The notes below the pieces were generated by a model. It did no database searches. It was not told where the DNA came from and saw only the letters and a list, made by a program, of their open reading frames with translations. A stretch of 5,043 nucleotides of DNA, from contig URSW01000132.1 of the NCBI GenBank assembly GCA_900550625.1, forward strand, positions 1 to 5,043, in the 5' to 3' direction. How positions within the stretch are numbered: position 1 is the first letter of the stretch; every line of letters starts with the position of its first letter. This DNA comes from an uncultured Eubacteriales bacterium (lineage in GTDB: Bacteria > Bacillota > Clostridia > Oscillospirales > CAG-272). The translations under genes were made by a program, and so were the position numbers. Below, piece after piece: positions 1 to 5,043 of the stretch.

Positions 1-562
1 GGTCGGCTACTCTTCGGCCATGAAGCGCATCGCCTCGAAGATGAACAAAATCTGCAACGACCTGCGCCTGCTCTCTTCGGGTCCCCGCTGCGGGCTGGGC
101 GAATTCAACCTGCCGGCCCGCCAGCCCGGCTCGTCGATCATGCCCGGCAAGGTCAATCCGACACAGTGCGAAGCAGTAACGATGGTCGCGGTTCAGGTCA
201 TGGGCAACGACGTCGCGGTAGGCATGGCGGCTTCGCAGGGCAATTTCGAGCTCAACGTATTCATGCCGGTATGCGCATACAACTTCCTTCAGTCCGCGCG
301 TCTGCTCGCCGAAGCGGTCCTTTCGTTCAACGCGAACTGCGCAGTCGGAATCAAGGCAAAGCGCGAAAAGATGCACCGCAATCTTCACGATTCGCTCATG
401 CTCGTAACGGCGCTCAATCCGTACATCGGCTACGAGAACGCCGCCAAGACAGCAAAGAAGGCGTACAAGGACAACATCTCCCTGAAGGAGGCGTGCGTCG
501 AGCTCGGCTTCCTCACCGCAGAGAGATTCGACGAGGTATTCCACCCCGAAGAGATGGTCTGA
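1..562 (+). CDS. fumC: Class II fumarate hydratase, C-terminal part (5' end outside window)
   Basis: This is the last 186 codons of a class II (iron-independent) fumarase, which interconverts fumarate and L-malate in the cytoplasm. The reading frame is open from base 2, and the ATG at 20 is internal. Family length is about 460 residues, so roughly 60% lies upstream. The superfamily signature GSSIMPGKVNP is at 128-160; its flexible loop carries the catalytic serine. What follows (TQCEA, then QVMGNDVAVG) matches fumarase, whereas aspartase has AKVNPVVPE here. Other typical fumarase blocks are SGPRCGLGE, GNFELNVF, NFLQSARLLA, and SLMLVTALNPYIGY near the C terminus. The protein ends normally (PEEMV, TGA at 560-562) with no truncation on this side. 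Argininosuccinate lyase and adenylosuccinate lyase share only the signature, so they are unlikely. It is separated from hdrB by 188 nt and may be the end of a separate transcription unit. Confidence 0.93.
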   Translation, partial: VGYSSAMKRIASKMNKICNDLRLLSSGPRCGLGEFNLPARQPGSSIMPGKVNPTQCEAVTMVAVQVMGNDVAVGMAASQGNFELNVFMPVCAYNFLQSARLLAEAVLSFNANCAVGIKAKREKMHRNLHDSLMLVTALNPYIGYENAAKTAKKAYKDNISLKEACVELGFLTAERFDEVFHPEEMV

Positions 563-592
563 TCCGGGCGATGCCGTTTCGGCGGCAAACGG

Positions 593-619
593 GCTTTGAG
601 CTTCGGCTTTCGAAAAAGC
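593..619 (+). other. Imperfect hairpin with cUUCGg tetraloop after fumC
   Basis: About 30 nt after the fumC stop, GCTTT (593-597) pairs with AAAGC (615-619). Inside it GAGC (598-601) pairs with GCTT (606-609, one G-U pair) around a TTCG loop (602-605), leaving a 5-nt bulge at 610-614. UUCG loops closed by C-G are unusually stable and common in RNA 3' ends. No T-run follows, so an intrinsic terminator is not supported; an RNA 3'-end or processing structure is possible. Confidence 0.25.
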
Positions 620-628
620 GCGATCGCT

Positions 629-652
629 CTGCCGCGGAATGAAATCCGGCAG
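629..652 (+). other. Inverted repeat in fumC-hdrB gap
   Basis: CTGCCG (629-634) is the exact reverse complement of CGGCAG (647-652), with a 12-nt loop. An alternative fold pairs CTGCC with GGCAG and GGA (636-638) with TCC (645-647). It is not followed by a T-run. In GC-rich DNA a 6-bp repeat at this distance can arise by chance. Confidence 0.2.
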
Positions 653-706
653 GATATCGCGCAAGGTCACGAATCGAAAAGCTGCCCGATAAAGCGCAAC
701 ACTATC

Positions 707-721
707 GCGGGACATTCCCGC
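707..721 (+). promoter_or_regulatory. Perfect 6-3-6 palindrome upstream of hdrB (operator or 5'-UTR hairpin)
   Basis: GCGGGA (707-712) and TCCCGC (716-721) are exact reverse complements around CAT. The palindrome ends 15 nt before the hdrB Shine-Dalgarno. It could be a dimeric-regulator operator or a leader hairpin. No convincing -35/-10 pair was found around it, so the hdr promoter is not placed. Function is inferred from position only. Confidence 0.35.
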
Positions 722-750
722 AGCAAAATTCCGAACAGGGGGATTTATAT

Positions 751-1533
751 ATGAAGAAATACAGTTACTATCCCGGCTGTACTCTGAAAACGCAGGCAAA
801 AGAGCTTGACGCATCCGCCCGGCGCGCAGCCGAGGCGCTCGGCTTCACGCTCGACGAGCTTGAGAATTGGCAGTGCTGCGGCGGCGTATATCCCACGTCG
901 CGCGACGAGCTTGCCACCAAGCTTTCCTCGGTCAGAGCACTCGCCGCGGCGGAAAAGAACGGAGGAATCCTCGTCACCCTCTGCTCCGCCTGTCACAACG
1001 TGATCAAGCAGACAAACGATCTGATGATAAACGATCCCGAAAAAGCACAGAGGGTAAACAACTATCTCGGTCCCGACGACGCATACGGCGGAGGAACGAA
1101 GGTCATGCACTATCTCGAGGTCCTGCGTGACGAGATCACCTTCGACGCCGTCGCCGAGCGCGTCACCGCGCCTCTCAACGGAAAGAAGATCGCCGCATAC
1201 TACGGCTGCCTGCTTCTCCGCCCGGGCAAGGTCATGCAGATGGACGATCCCGAGAATCCTCGCATAATGGAGGACTTCATATCGTCGCTCGGCGCAGATG
1301 CCGTCGTATATCCGATGAGAAACGAATGCTGCGGAGGATATCTCGCAATGGAGGATCCGTCCGCCGCGAACCGCCGCAGTCTCGCGGTTCTCAAAAACGC
1401 GGAGGAAGCCGGAGCGGAGGCGATCGTCACGGCATGTCCGCTCTGCCTCTACAATCTGAAGAAAGCCTCGGGATCGATCCCGGTATACTATTTCACGGAC
1501 CTTCTCTGCAAGGCTCTCGGAACGGAGGAGTGA
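751..1533 (+). CDS. hdrB: Heterodisulfide reductase subunit B-like protein (twin CCG domains)
   Basis: This 260-residue cytoplasmic protein matches the HdrB family, the subunit that reduces the terminal acceptor (CoM-S-S-CoB in methanogens). It shows two complete cysteine-rich CCG domains. Domain 1 has C10, CCGG at 42-45, and C78-S-A-C81. Domain 2 has C153, CCGG at 193-196, and C229-P-L-C232. All ten cysteines expected to bind the two noncubane [4Fe-4S] clusters of archaeal HdrB are present. There is no membrane segment or signal peptide. The ATG at 751 is preceded by AGGGGGA (737-743) at 7-nt spacing, and the protein starts directly with the family's YYPGC block. It is somewhat short compared with the roughly 290-residue methanogen enzymes but not broken. 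It is followed by hdrC after 1 nt. GlcF, LutA and succinate dehydrogenase subunit E also carry CCG domains, but the hdrC-hdrA-mvhD neighbours support HdrB. The acceptor in this organism is unknown. Confidence 0.93.
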   Translation: MKKYSYYPGCTLKTQAKELDASARRAAEALGFTLDELENWQCCGGVYPTSRDELATKLSSVRALAAAEKNGGILVTLCSACHNVIKQTNDLMINDPEKAQRVNNYLGPDDAYGGGTKVMHYLEVLRDEITFDAVAERVTAPLNGKKIAAYYGCLLLRPGKVMQMDDPENPRIMEDFISSLGADAVVYPMRNECCGGYLAMEDPSAANRRSLAVLKNAEEAGAEAIVTACPLCLYNLKKASGSIPVYYFTDLLCKALGTEE

Positions 1534-1534
1534 G

Positions 1535-1936
1535 ATGGAAAACAAAAAGAAGAAATATGCAAAGGAAATCGAACAGATACGCCGCGAAAGCGGTGCGAAG
1601 CCCGAGCTCTGCATGGTATGCGGAAAGTGCTCCGGAAGCTGCCCCGCCTTTGACGAGATGGACGTTCATCCCCATCAGTTCGCGCAGATGATACTGCGCG
1701 GCGAGCTTGACGAGCTCATGAACAGCCGCGGAATCTACAAGTGCATGTCGTGCTTCACCTGCTCGGAGAGATGTCCGAGAGGCGTCGAGCCGGCAAAGCT
1801 TGTCGAAGCCGTCAGGATCGCGGTCATCCGCCGTCAGGATTCAAACCACATGAAGCCGGAGGATGTCCCCGCGAAGCTCGATCCCGAGCTTCCTCAGCAG
1901 GCGATAGTCAGCGCATTCCGCAAATACGCGAAGTAA
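1535..1936 (+). CDS. hdrC: Heterodisulfide reductase subunit C-like ferredoxin
   Basis: This 133-residue soluble protein carries two [4Fe-4S] motifs. The first is C26-x2-C29-x2-C32-x3-C36-P and the second is C70-x2-C73-x2-C76-x3-C80-P, separated by a helical stretch (residues 37-69). That is the standard HdrC layout; the subunit passes electrons from HdrA to the clusters of HdrB. The first 20 residues are rich in Lys, Arg and Glu, and residues 82-133 lack cysteine and likely form the HdrB/HdrA contact region (inference). The start ATG lies 1 nt after the hdrB stop, with GGAGGAG (1524-1530) inside the end of hdrB, so the two are translationally coupled. An alternative reading as a GlcF/SdhB-type ferredoxin is less likely given the gene order. 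Confidence 0.92.
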   Translation: MENKKKKYAKEIEQIRRESGAKPELCMVCGKCSGSCPAFDEMDVHPHQFAQMILRGELDELMNSRGIYKCMSCFTCSERCPRGVEPAKLVEAVRIAVIRRQDSNHMKPEDVPAKLDPELPQQAIVSAFRKYAK

Positions 1937-1941
1937 AGCCT

Positions 1942-1957
1942 CCGTCCGCTCGGACGG
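1942..1957 (+). other. Perfect hairpin just after hdrC
   Basis: CCGTCC (1942-1947) pairs exactly with GGACGG (1952-1957) around GCTC, beginning 5 nt after the hdrC stop. No T-run follows (CAGTCACG), so it is not a classical terminator. It could protect the hdrBC 3' end after processing or partly attenuate transcription into hdrA; this is inference. Confidence 0.4.
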
Positions 1958-1979
1958 CAGTCACGATAATCCCCATATG

Positions 1980-2016
1980 AAAGGAAAGCTTTGCACGGCA
2001 AAGCGCGGTTATAAAA
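1980..2016 (+). promoter_or_regulatory. Unusual hdrA translation-start region: distant SD and triloop hairpin
   Basis: The only Shine-Dalgarno-like sequence before hdrA is AAAGGA (1980-1985), 31 nt from the ATG at 2017. Between them lies a perfect 7-bp hairpin: GCTTTGC (1988-1994), loop ACG, GCAAAGC (1998-2004). If the hairpin forms, the effective distance shrinks to about 14 nt, still long. The 12 nt directly before the ATG are GCGCGGTTATAAAA, with no purine-rich SD but an A-rich end. No in-frame ATG, GTG or TTG exists between the upstream in-frame TGA (1978-1980) and 2017, and the protein starts at the normal family position, so the start is firm and the leader is what is odd. Confidence 0.45.
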
Positions 2017-4008
2017 ATGCAGAAAATCGGCGTTTTTGTATGCCACTGCGGTACGAACATTGCCGGAACGGTCGATGTACGCGCCGTTGCGGAAGCGCTC
2101 GGACATGAGCCGGGCGTCGTATTCGCCACCGAATACCAATACATGTGCTCCGAAGCCGGTCAGAAAAAGATAATCGACGCGGTACACGAGTACTCTCTCG
2201 ACGGCATCGTAGTCTGCTCCTGCTCGCCCCGTATGCACGAACAGACCTTCAGAAAGACGGCGGCGACCGCGGGCATCAACCCGTACATGGTAGAAATCGC
2301 AAACATCCGCGAGCAGTGCTCATGGATACACAAGGATAAGCAGAGTGCGACCGAAAAGGCGATCATCCTCGGCCGTGCCGCAATAGCAAAGGTTCACCTC
2401 AATGCGCCTCTCACCGCGGGCGAAAGCCCCGTAACCAAGCGCGCGCTTGTGATCGGCGGCGGTATCGCCGGAATCCAGACCGCGCTCGACATCGCCGAGG
2501 CGGGCTACGAGGTCGATATCGTCGAGAAGAAGCCGACGATCGGCGGAAAGATGACGCAGATCGACAAGACCTTCCCGACGCTCGACTGCGCGGCGTGCAT
2601 TCTCACTCCGAAGATGGTCGACTGCGCGCAGAACGAAAAGATCAAGATCTACTCATACAGCGAAGTCGAGGCGGTCTCCGGATTCGTCGGAAACTTCACC
2701 GTAAAGATACGCCGCAAGGCGAGATTCGTCGACGAGACGAAGTGCACGGGCTGCGGTCTCTGCACCGAAAAATGTCCCCAGAAGAAGATCCCCAACGAGT
2801 TCAACCTCGGAATGGACAACCGCCGCGCGATCTACATTCCGTTTGCACAGGCGGTTCCGAAGGTCGCAACGATCGACGCGGATCACTGCAATATGCTGAA
2901 GAACGGCAAATGCGGCGTATGCTCGAAGGTATGCTCCGCGGGAGCGATCGACTACACGCAGAAGGACACCGTGATCGAGGAAAAGTACGGCGCGATCGTC
3001 GCGGCGACCGGATACAATCCGATCGAGCTTGACAAATTCGGCGAGTTCGGATACGCTCAGTCCAAGGATGTTGTGACCTCGCTCGAATTCGAGCGTCTCA
3101 CGAACGCCGCAGGTCCTACGTCGGGCACGCTGCTCCGTCCCTCCGACGGAACTCATCCGCACACGATCGTTTTCGTTCAGTGCGTCGGCAGCCGCGATAC
3201 CTCCGGCTGCGGAAAGCCGTACTGCTCGAAGATCTGCTGCATGTACACCGCAAAGCACGCAATGCTCGTGCGTGAAAAGTACCCCGACACCGAAGTCTAT
3301 GTATTCTACATCGACGTGCGTACCCCCGGAAAGAACTTCGACGAGTTCTACCGCCGCGCGGTCGAGGAATACGGCGTCAACTACATAAAGGGCATGGTCG
3401 GCAAGGTCTATCCCGAGGCCGACGGAACGCTCACCGTTCAGGCGTCCGATCTGATCGAGAACAAGCAGATCAAGATCTCCGCCGACATGGTCGTGCTTGC
3501 CGCGGCGATCGAGCCCGACAAGAGCGCTCGTCCGCTCGCCACGATGCTCACCGCAAGCATGGATACGAACGACTTCTTTACCGAGGCTCACCCGAAGCTC
3601 CGCCCCGTCGAAAGCCCGACCGCGGGAATCTTCCTCTCCGGCGCCTGCCAGGGACCGAAGGATATCCCCGAGACCGTCGCTCAGGCGAGTGCCGCCGCCG
3701 CGAAGGTGATCGGACTTCTCTCAAAGGATAAGCTCAAGGGCAATCCCTGCGTGGCTCACTCCGACGAGATGATGTGCAACGGCTGCTCCTCCTGCGAGAA
3801 GGTATGTCCCTACGGAGCGATCTCATACCTCGATAAGGAATTCCGTATGCCCGACAGAACAACTCAGATCCGCCGCGTTGCGTTCGTCAACGAAGCGGTT
3901 TGCCAGGGATGCGGCGCATGCACCGTCGCCTGCCCGTCCGGCGCAATGGATCTGAAGGGCTTCTCAAACAGACAGATAATGGCGGAGGTCGATGCAATAT
4001 GCCGATGA
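2017..4008 (+). CDS. hdrA: Heterodisulfide reductase subunit A-like flavin iron-sulfur protein
   Basis: This 663-residue cytoplasmic protein has the full HdrA architecture. Residues 1-130 form the N-terminal domain with cysteines at 9, 11, 44, 67 and 69. An FAD-binding fold follows, with GGGIAG at 147-152 and the HdrA-specific block TLDCAACILTPKM at 188-200. An inserted ferredoxin domain has C243/C246/C249/C253 and C291/C299/C302/C306. The flavin domain then resumes with cysteines 389, 398, 403, 407 and 408, the conserved CVGSR...CSKICC block. A C-terminal ferredoxin ends the protein, with C587/C590/C593/C597 and C629/C632/C635/C639. In methanogens HdrA bifurcates electron pairs at its FAD, one to ferredoxin and one through HdrC to HdrB. 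Length is normal and all motifs are intact. The start matches the family N terminus (GVFVCHCGTNI). MvhD is a separate overlapping gene here, whereas some bacterial HdrAs have it fused. Bifurcation is inferred from the family. Confidence 0.95.
   Translation: MQKIGVFVCHCGTNIAGTVDVRAVAEALGHEPGVVFATEYQYMCSEAGQKKIIDAVHEYSLDGIVVCSCSPRMHEQTFRKTAATAGINPYMVEIANIREQCSWIHKDKQSATEKAIILGRAAIAKVHLNAPLTAGESPVTKRALVIGGGIAGIQTALDIAEAGYEVDIVEKKPTIGGKMTQIDKTFPTLDCAACILTPKMVDCAQNEKIKIYSYSEVEAVSGFVGNFTVKIRRKARFVDETKCTGCGLCTEKCPQKKIPNEFNLGMDNRRAIYIPFAQAVPKVATIDADHCNMLKNGKCGVCSKVCSAGAIDYTQKDTVIEEKYGAIVAATGYNPIELDKFGEFGYAQSKDVVTSLEFERLTNAAGPTSGTLLRPSDGTHPHTIVFVQCVGSRDTSGCGKPYCSKICCMYTAKHAMLVREKYPDTEVYVFYIDVRTPGKNFDEFYRRAVEEYGVNYIKGMVGKVYPEADGTLTVQASDLIENKQIKISADMVVLAAAIEPDKSARPLATMLTASMDTNDFFTEAHPKLRPVESPTAGIFLSGACQGPKDIPETVAQASAAAAKVIGLLSKDKLKGNPCVAHSDEMMCNGCSSCEKVCPYGAISYLDKEFRMPDRTTQIRRVAFVNEAVCQGCGACTVACPSGAMDLKGFSNRQIMAEVDAICR
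3984..3989 (+). promoter_or_regulatory. Ribosome binding site deciding the mvhD start
   Basis: GGAGGT (3984-3989), inside the end of hdrA, lies 9 nt before the ATG at 3999 but 15 nt before the second in-frame ATG at 4005. Spacing therefore favours 3999. The second choice would give an ATGA overlap with the hdrA stop and a protein two residues shorter. Confidence 0.6.
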
Positions 4009-4451
4009 ATGAAGCTAACACGGAATTTCGCCCGAAGATCGTGGCGTTCTGCTGCAACTGGTGTTCCTACGCCGGAGCCGACCTTGCCGGAACGAACCGC
4101 GCATCCTATCCGGCGGATGTCAAGATAATCAGAGTTCCCTGCTCCTGCCGCGTGAATCCGATATTCATCCTCCGCGCGTTCCAGCGCGGTGCGGACGGAG
4201 TTATCATGTGCGGCTGTCATCCGGGCGACTGCCACTACACCTCCGGAAACTACTACGCCCGCCGCCGTATGACGATGCTCTTCTCGATGCTCGACTACCT
4301 CGGAATCGAGAAGGAGCGCACGAGAGTCGAGTGGGTCAGCGCCGCCGAGGGCGCTAAGTTCGCAGCGACGATGAACGAATTCGTCCGTGATGTCACGGCA
4401 CTCGGAAGAAACAGAAGATTGGAGGATCTGAGATGCAGGAAAGACTCATAA
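3999..4451 (+). CDS. mvhD: MvhD-type [2Fe-2S] subunit (hydrogenase/formate dehydrogenase delta subunit)
   Basis: This 150-residue soluble protein matches MvhD/FlpD, the small iron-sulfur protein that hands electrons from a hydrogenase or formate dehydrogenase to HdrA. Signature blocks are FCCNWCSYAGADLAG (residues 17-31), CSCRVNP (48-54), RGADGV (63-68) and CGCHPGDCHY (71-80), followed by GNYYARRR (83-90). Cysteines are at 18, 19, 22, 48, 50, 71, 73 and 78, and a [2Fe-2S] cluster is expected. The gene overlaps the hdrA stop by 10 nt and the next gene by 19 nt, so the three are very likely co-translated. The frame is also open upstream to an ATG at 3900, but that stretch lies inside the hdrA ferredoxin coding region and has no family similarity, so the start at 3999 was chosen. 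The residues after about 125 are not conserved in my recollection of the family. No hydrogenase catalytic subunit is in view. Confidence 0.93.
   Translation: MPMNEANTEFRPKIVAFCCNWCSYAGADLAGTNRASYPADVKIIRVPCSCRVNPIFILRAFQRGADGVIMCGCHPGDCHYTSGNYYARRRMTMLFSMLDYLGIEKERTRVEWVSAAEGAKFAATMNEFVRDVTALGRNRRLEDLRCRKDS
4421..4427 (+). promoter_or_regulatory. Ribosome binding site for the gene starting inside mvhD
   Basis: GGAGGAT (4421-4427) ends 5 nt before the ATG at 4433 and lies within the last codons of mvhD. It supports starting the last gene at 4433 despite a 19-nt overlap with mvhD in another frame. Confidence 0.65.
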
Positions 4452-5043
4452 AACGCGCATCGGAGCTGCTCTCCGACGGAACCGTCGACCGTGTCGCAGG
4501 CTGGAAGGCAGGCGAAATGGGCTACGACGTGACCCCCGCGATCTTCGAAAGCGCAAAGGAGCTTGAAGAGGAATTCGTATTCAGCGATTTCTGCGGAGCG
4601 AACCTCTCGAAATACCTCATCCGTCAGGCAAAGCGCGACGGAAAGATCCTTGTATTCCTCAAGATATGCGATACCTACAGCCTGAATCAGCTCATAACCG
4701 AGCATCGCGTTGACCGCGATAAGGTGTATGTGATCGGCATCGGCTGCTCCGGTATGGCTGATCCGGTAAAGCTCCGCGAAGCGGGCATCACCGGAATCAC
4801 CGGTATTAAAGGAACCGGCGACAGCTTTGAGATCTCCACCGTCTACGGAGACCGCACCGTGCCGAAGAAGGACGCGCTCTGCGTAAAATGTCTCTCATGC
4901 AAGGGCGGAGAGCACGTCATATTCGACGAGCTCATCGGCGAAGAGATCACTCCTCCCGAGCCTCTCGACAGATTCGACGGAGTTCACCGCCTCGAGGAGA
5001 TGACCCCCGAGGAGAGATACGAATTCTGGCGCGGCGAGCTTTC
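4433..5043 (+). CDS. Hdr/MvhD-associated iron-sulfur protein, possibly FrhB/FdhB-like (3' end outside window)
   Basis: The frame is open from the ATG at 4433 to the right edge, giving 203 residues with no stop. The N terminus (LLSDGTVDRVAGWKAGE, residues 12-28) and the Cys-Gly and Gly-Cys strands (C54 in SDFCGANL, C79 in KICD, C105 in GIGCSG) recall the iron-sulfur proteins that follow mvhD in bacterial hdr-formate dehydrogenase clusters. They also resemble, more loosely, the beta subunits of F420 hydrogenase and formate dehydrogenase (FrhB/FdhB). A cysteine cluster C150-x2-C153-x2-C156 (CVKCLSC) could bind an Fe-S cluster, but the usual fourth Cys-Pro is missing in the visible part. The tail (residues 185-203, EEMTPEERYEFWRGEL) is the kind of helix that precedes a ferredoxin domain, so I expect more CxxC motifs just outside the window (inference). 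No membrane segment or signal peptide is seen. Co-translation with mvhD suggests an adaptor between an electron donor and MvhD-HdrA. The family name is uncertain. Confidence 0.75.
   Translation, partial: MQERLIKRASELLSDGTVDRVAGWKAGEMGYDVTPAIFESAKELEEEFVFSDFCGANLSKYLIRQAKRDGKILVFLKICDTYSLNQLITEHRVDRDKVYVIGIGCSGMADPVKLREAGITGITGIKGTGDSFEISTVYGDRTVPKKDALCVKCLSCKGGEHVIFDELIGEEITPPEPLDRFDGVHRLEEMTPEERYEFWRGEL

Noticed and set aside
620..627. GCGATCGC octamer palindrome
   Set aside because: It is a single copy of a short palindrome in GC-rich DNA, with no partner copies or context to suggest function.
166..642. 158-codon + frame overlapping fumC and running past its stop
   Set aside because: The translation is Arg/Gly-rich out-of-frame fumC. 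The real frame carries the fumarase signature.
563..660. Intrinsic terminator after fumC
   Set aside because: Hairpins are present, but none is followed by a T-run, so termination here cannot be claimed from sequence.
745..1614. 289-codon open frame on the minus strand opposite hdrB
   Set aside because: It mirrors hdrB and part of hdrC, whose family motifs are complete on the + strand. The translation shows no recognisable domain. GC-rich codon use leaves the opposite frame open.
1977..2108. 43-codon frame starting at ATG 1977 and overlapping the hdrA start, as a possible leader peptide
   Set aside because: No Shine-Dalgarno precedes it (CACGATAATCCCCAT), and most of it lies in the hdrA coding region out of frame with Arg/Cys-rich shadow composition.
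2653..3591. 312-codon open frame on the minus strand opposite hdrA
   Set aside because: It lies wholly within the intact hdrA gene, has no recognisable motif, and consists of low-complexity hydrophobic/Arg/Asp composition typical of an antisense shadow.
3900..3998. N-terminal extension of mvhD back to an ATG at 3900
   Set aside because: This stretch encodes the last ferredoxin motif of hdrA in another frame. MvhD similarity begins after 3999, where a GGAGGT site is correctly spaced.
4295..4705. 136-codon minus-strand open frame across the mvhD end and the last gene
   Set aside because: It crosses two co-oriented genes with good ribosome binding sites and shows no family similarity.

Overview
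The window reads entirely on the + strand. It looks like part of the chromosome of a GC-rich anaerobic bacterium, most plausibly an uncultured member of the Clostridia/Firmicutes or another anaerobic lineage. The lineage is inferred from gene content (class II fumarase next to a bacterial-style hdr cluster), strong GGAGG-type Shine-Dalgarno sites and tight gene packing; no marker gene fixes it. A methanogen is less likely but cannot be excluded from the sequence alone.

Layout. Positions 1-562 hold the C-terminal part of a class II fumarate hydratase (fumC), cut by the left edge. Positions 563-750 are a gap with several short inverted repeats and a good ribosome binding site, but no clear terminator or sigma-70 promoter. 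From 751 to the right edge there is a five-gene redox operon: hdrB (751-1533), hdrC (1535-1936), hdrA (2017-4008), mvhD (3999-4451), and a sixth gene of the window, an iron-sulfur protein open at the right edge (4433-5043+). Spacings are 1 nt, 80 nt, a 10-nt overlap and a 19-nt overlap. The 80-nt hdrC-hdrA gap is the only loose junction; it contains two perfect hairpins and no Shine-Dalgarno at normal distance from hdrA.

How the genes work together. HdrA is a flavin protein packed with [4Fe-4S] motifs. By homology to the methanogen HdrABC-MvhAGD complex it is the flavin-based electron-bifurcating centre. MvhD is the [2Fe-2S] subunit that brings electrons to HdrA from a hydrogenase or formate dehydrogenase. 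HdrC relays electrons to HdrB, whose two complete CCG motifs should hold the noncubane clusters that reduce a disulfide or other acceptor in archaea. The last gene encodes a cysteine-containing protein that probably couples the module to an electron donor such as formate dehydrogenase, NAD(P)H or a hydrogenase; that donor is not in view. Because a bacterium normally lacks CoM-S-S-CoB, the acceptor of HdrB is the main open question. The neighbouring fumarase makes a link to C4-dicarboxylate metabolism possible but unproven.

No tRNA, rRNA, CRISPR array, insertion sequence or phage signal was seen. The long minus-strand open frames opposite hdrB and hdrA are codon-bias shadows.
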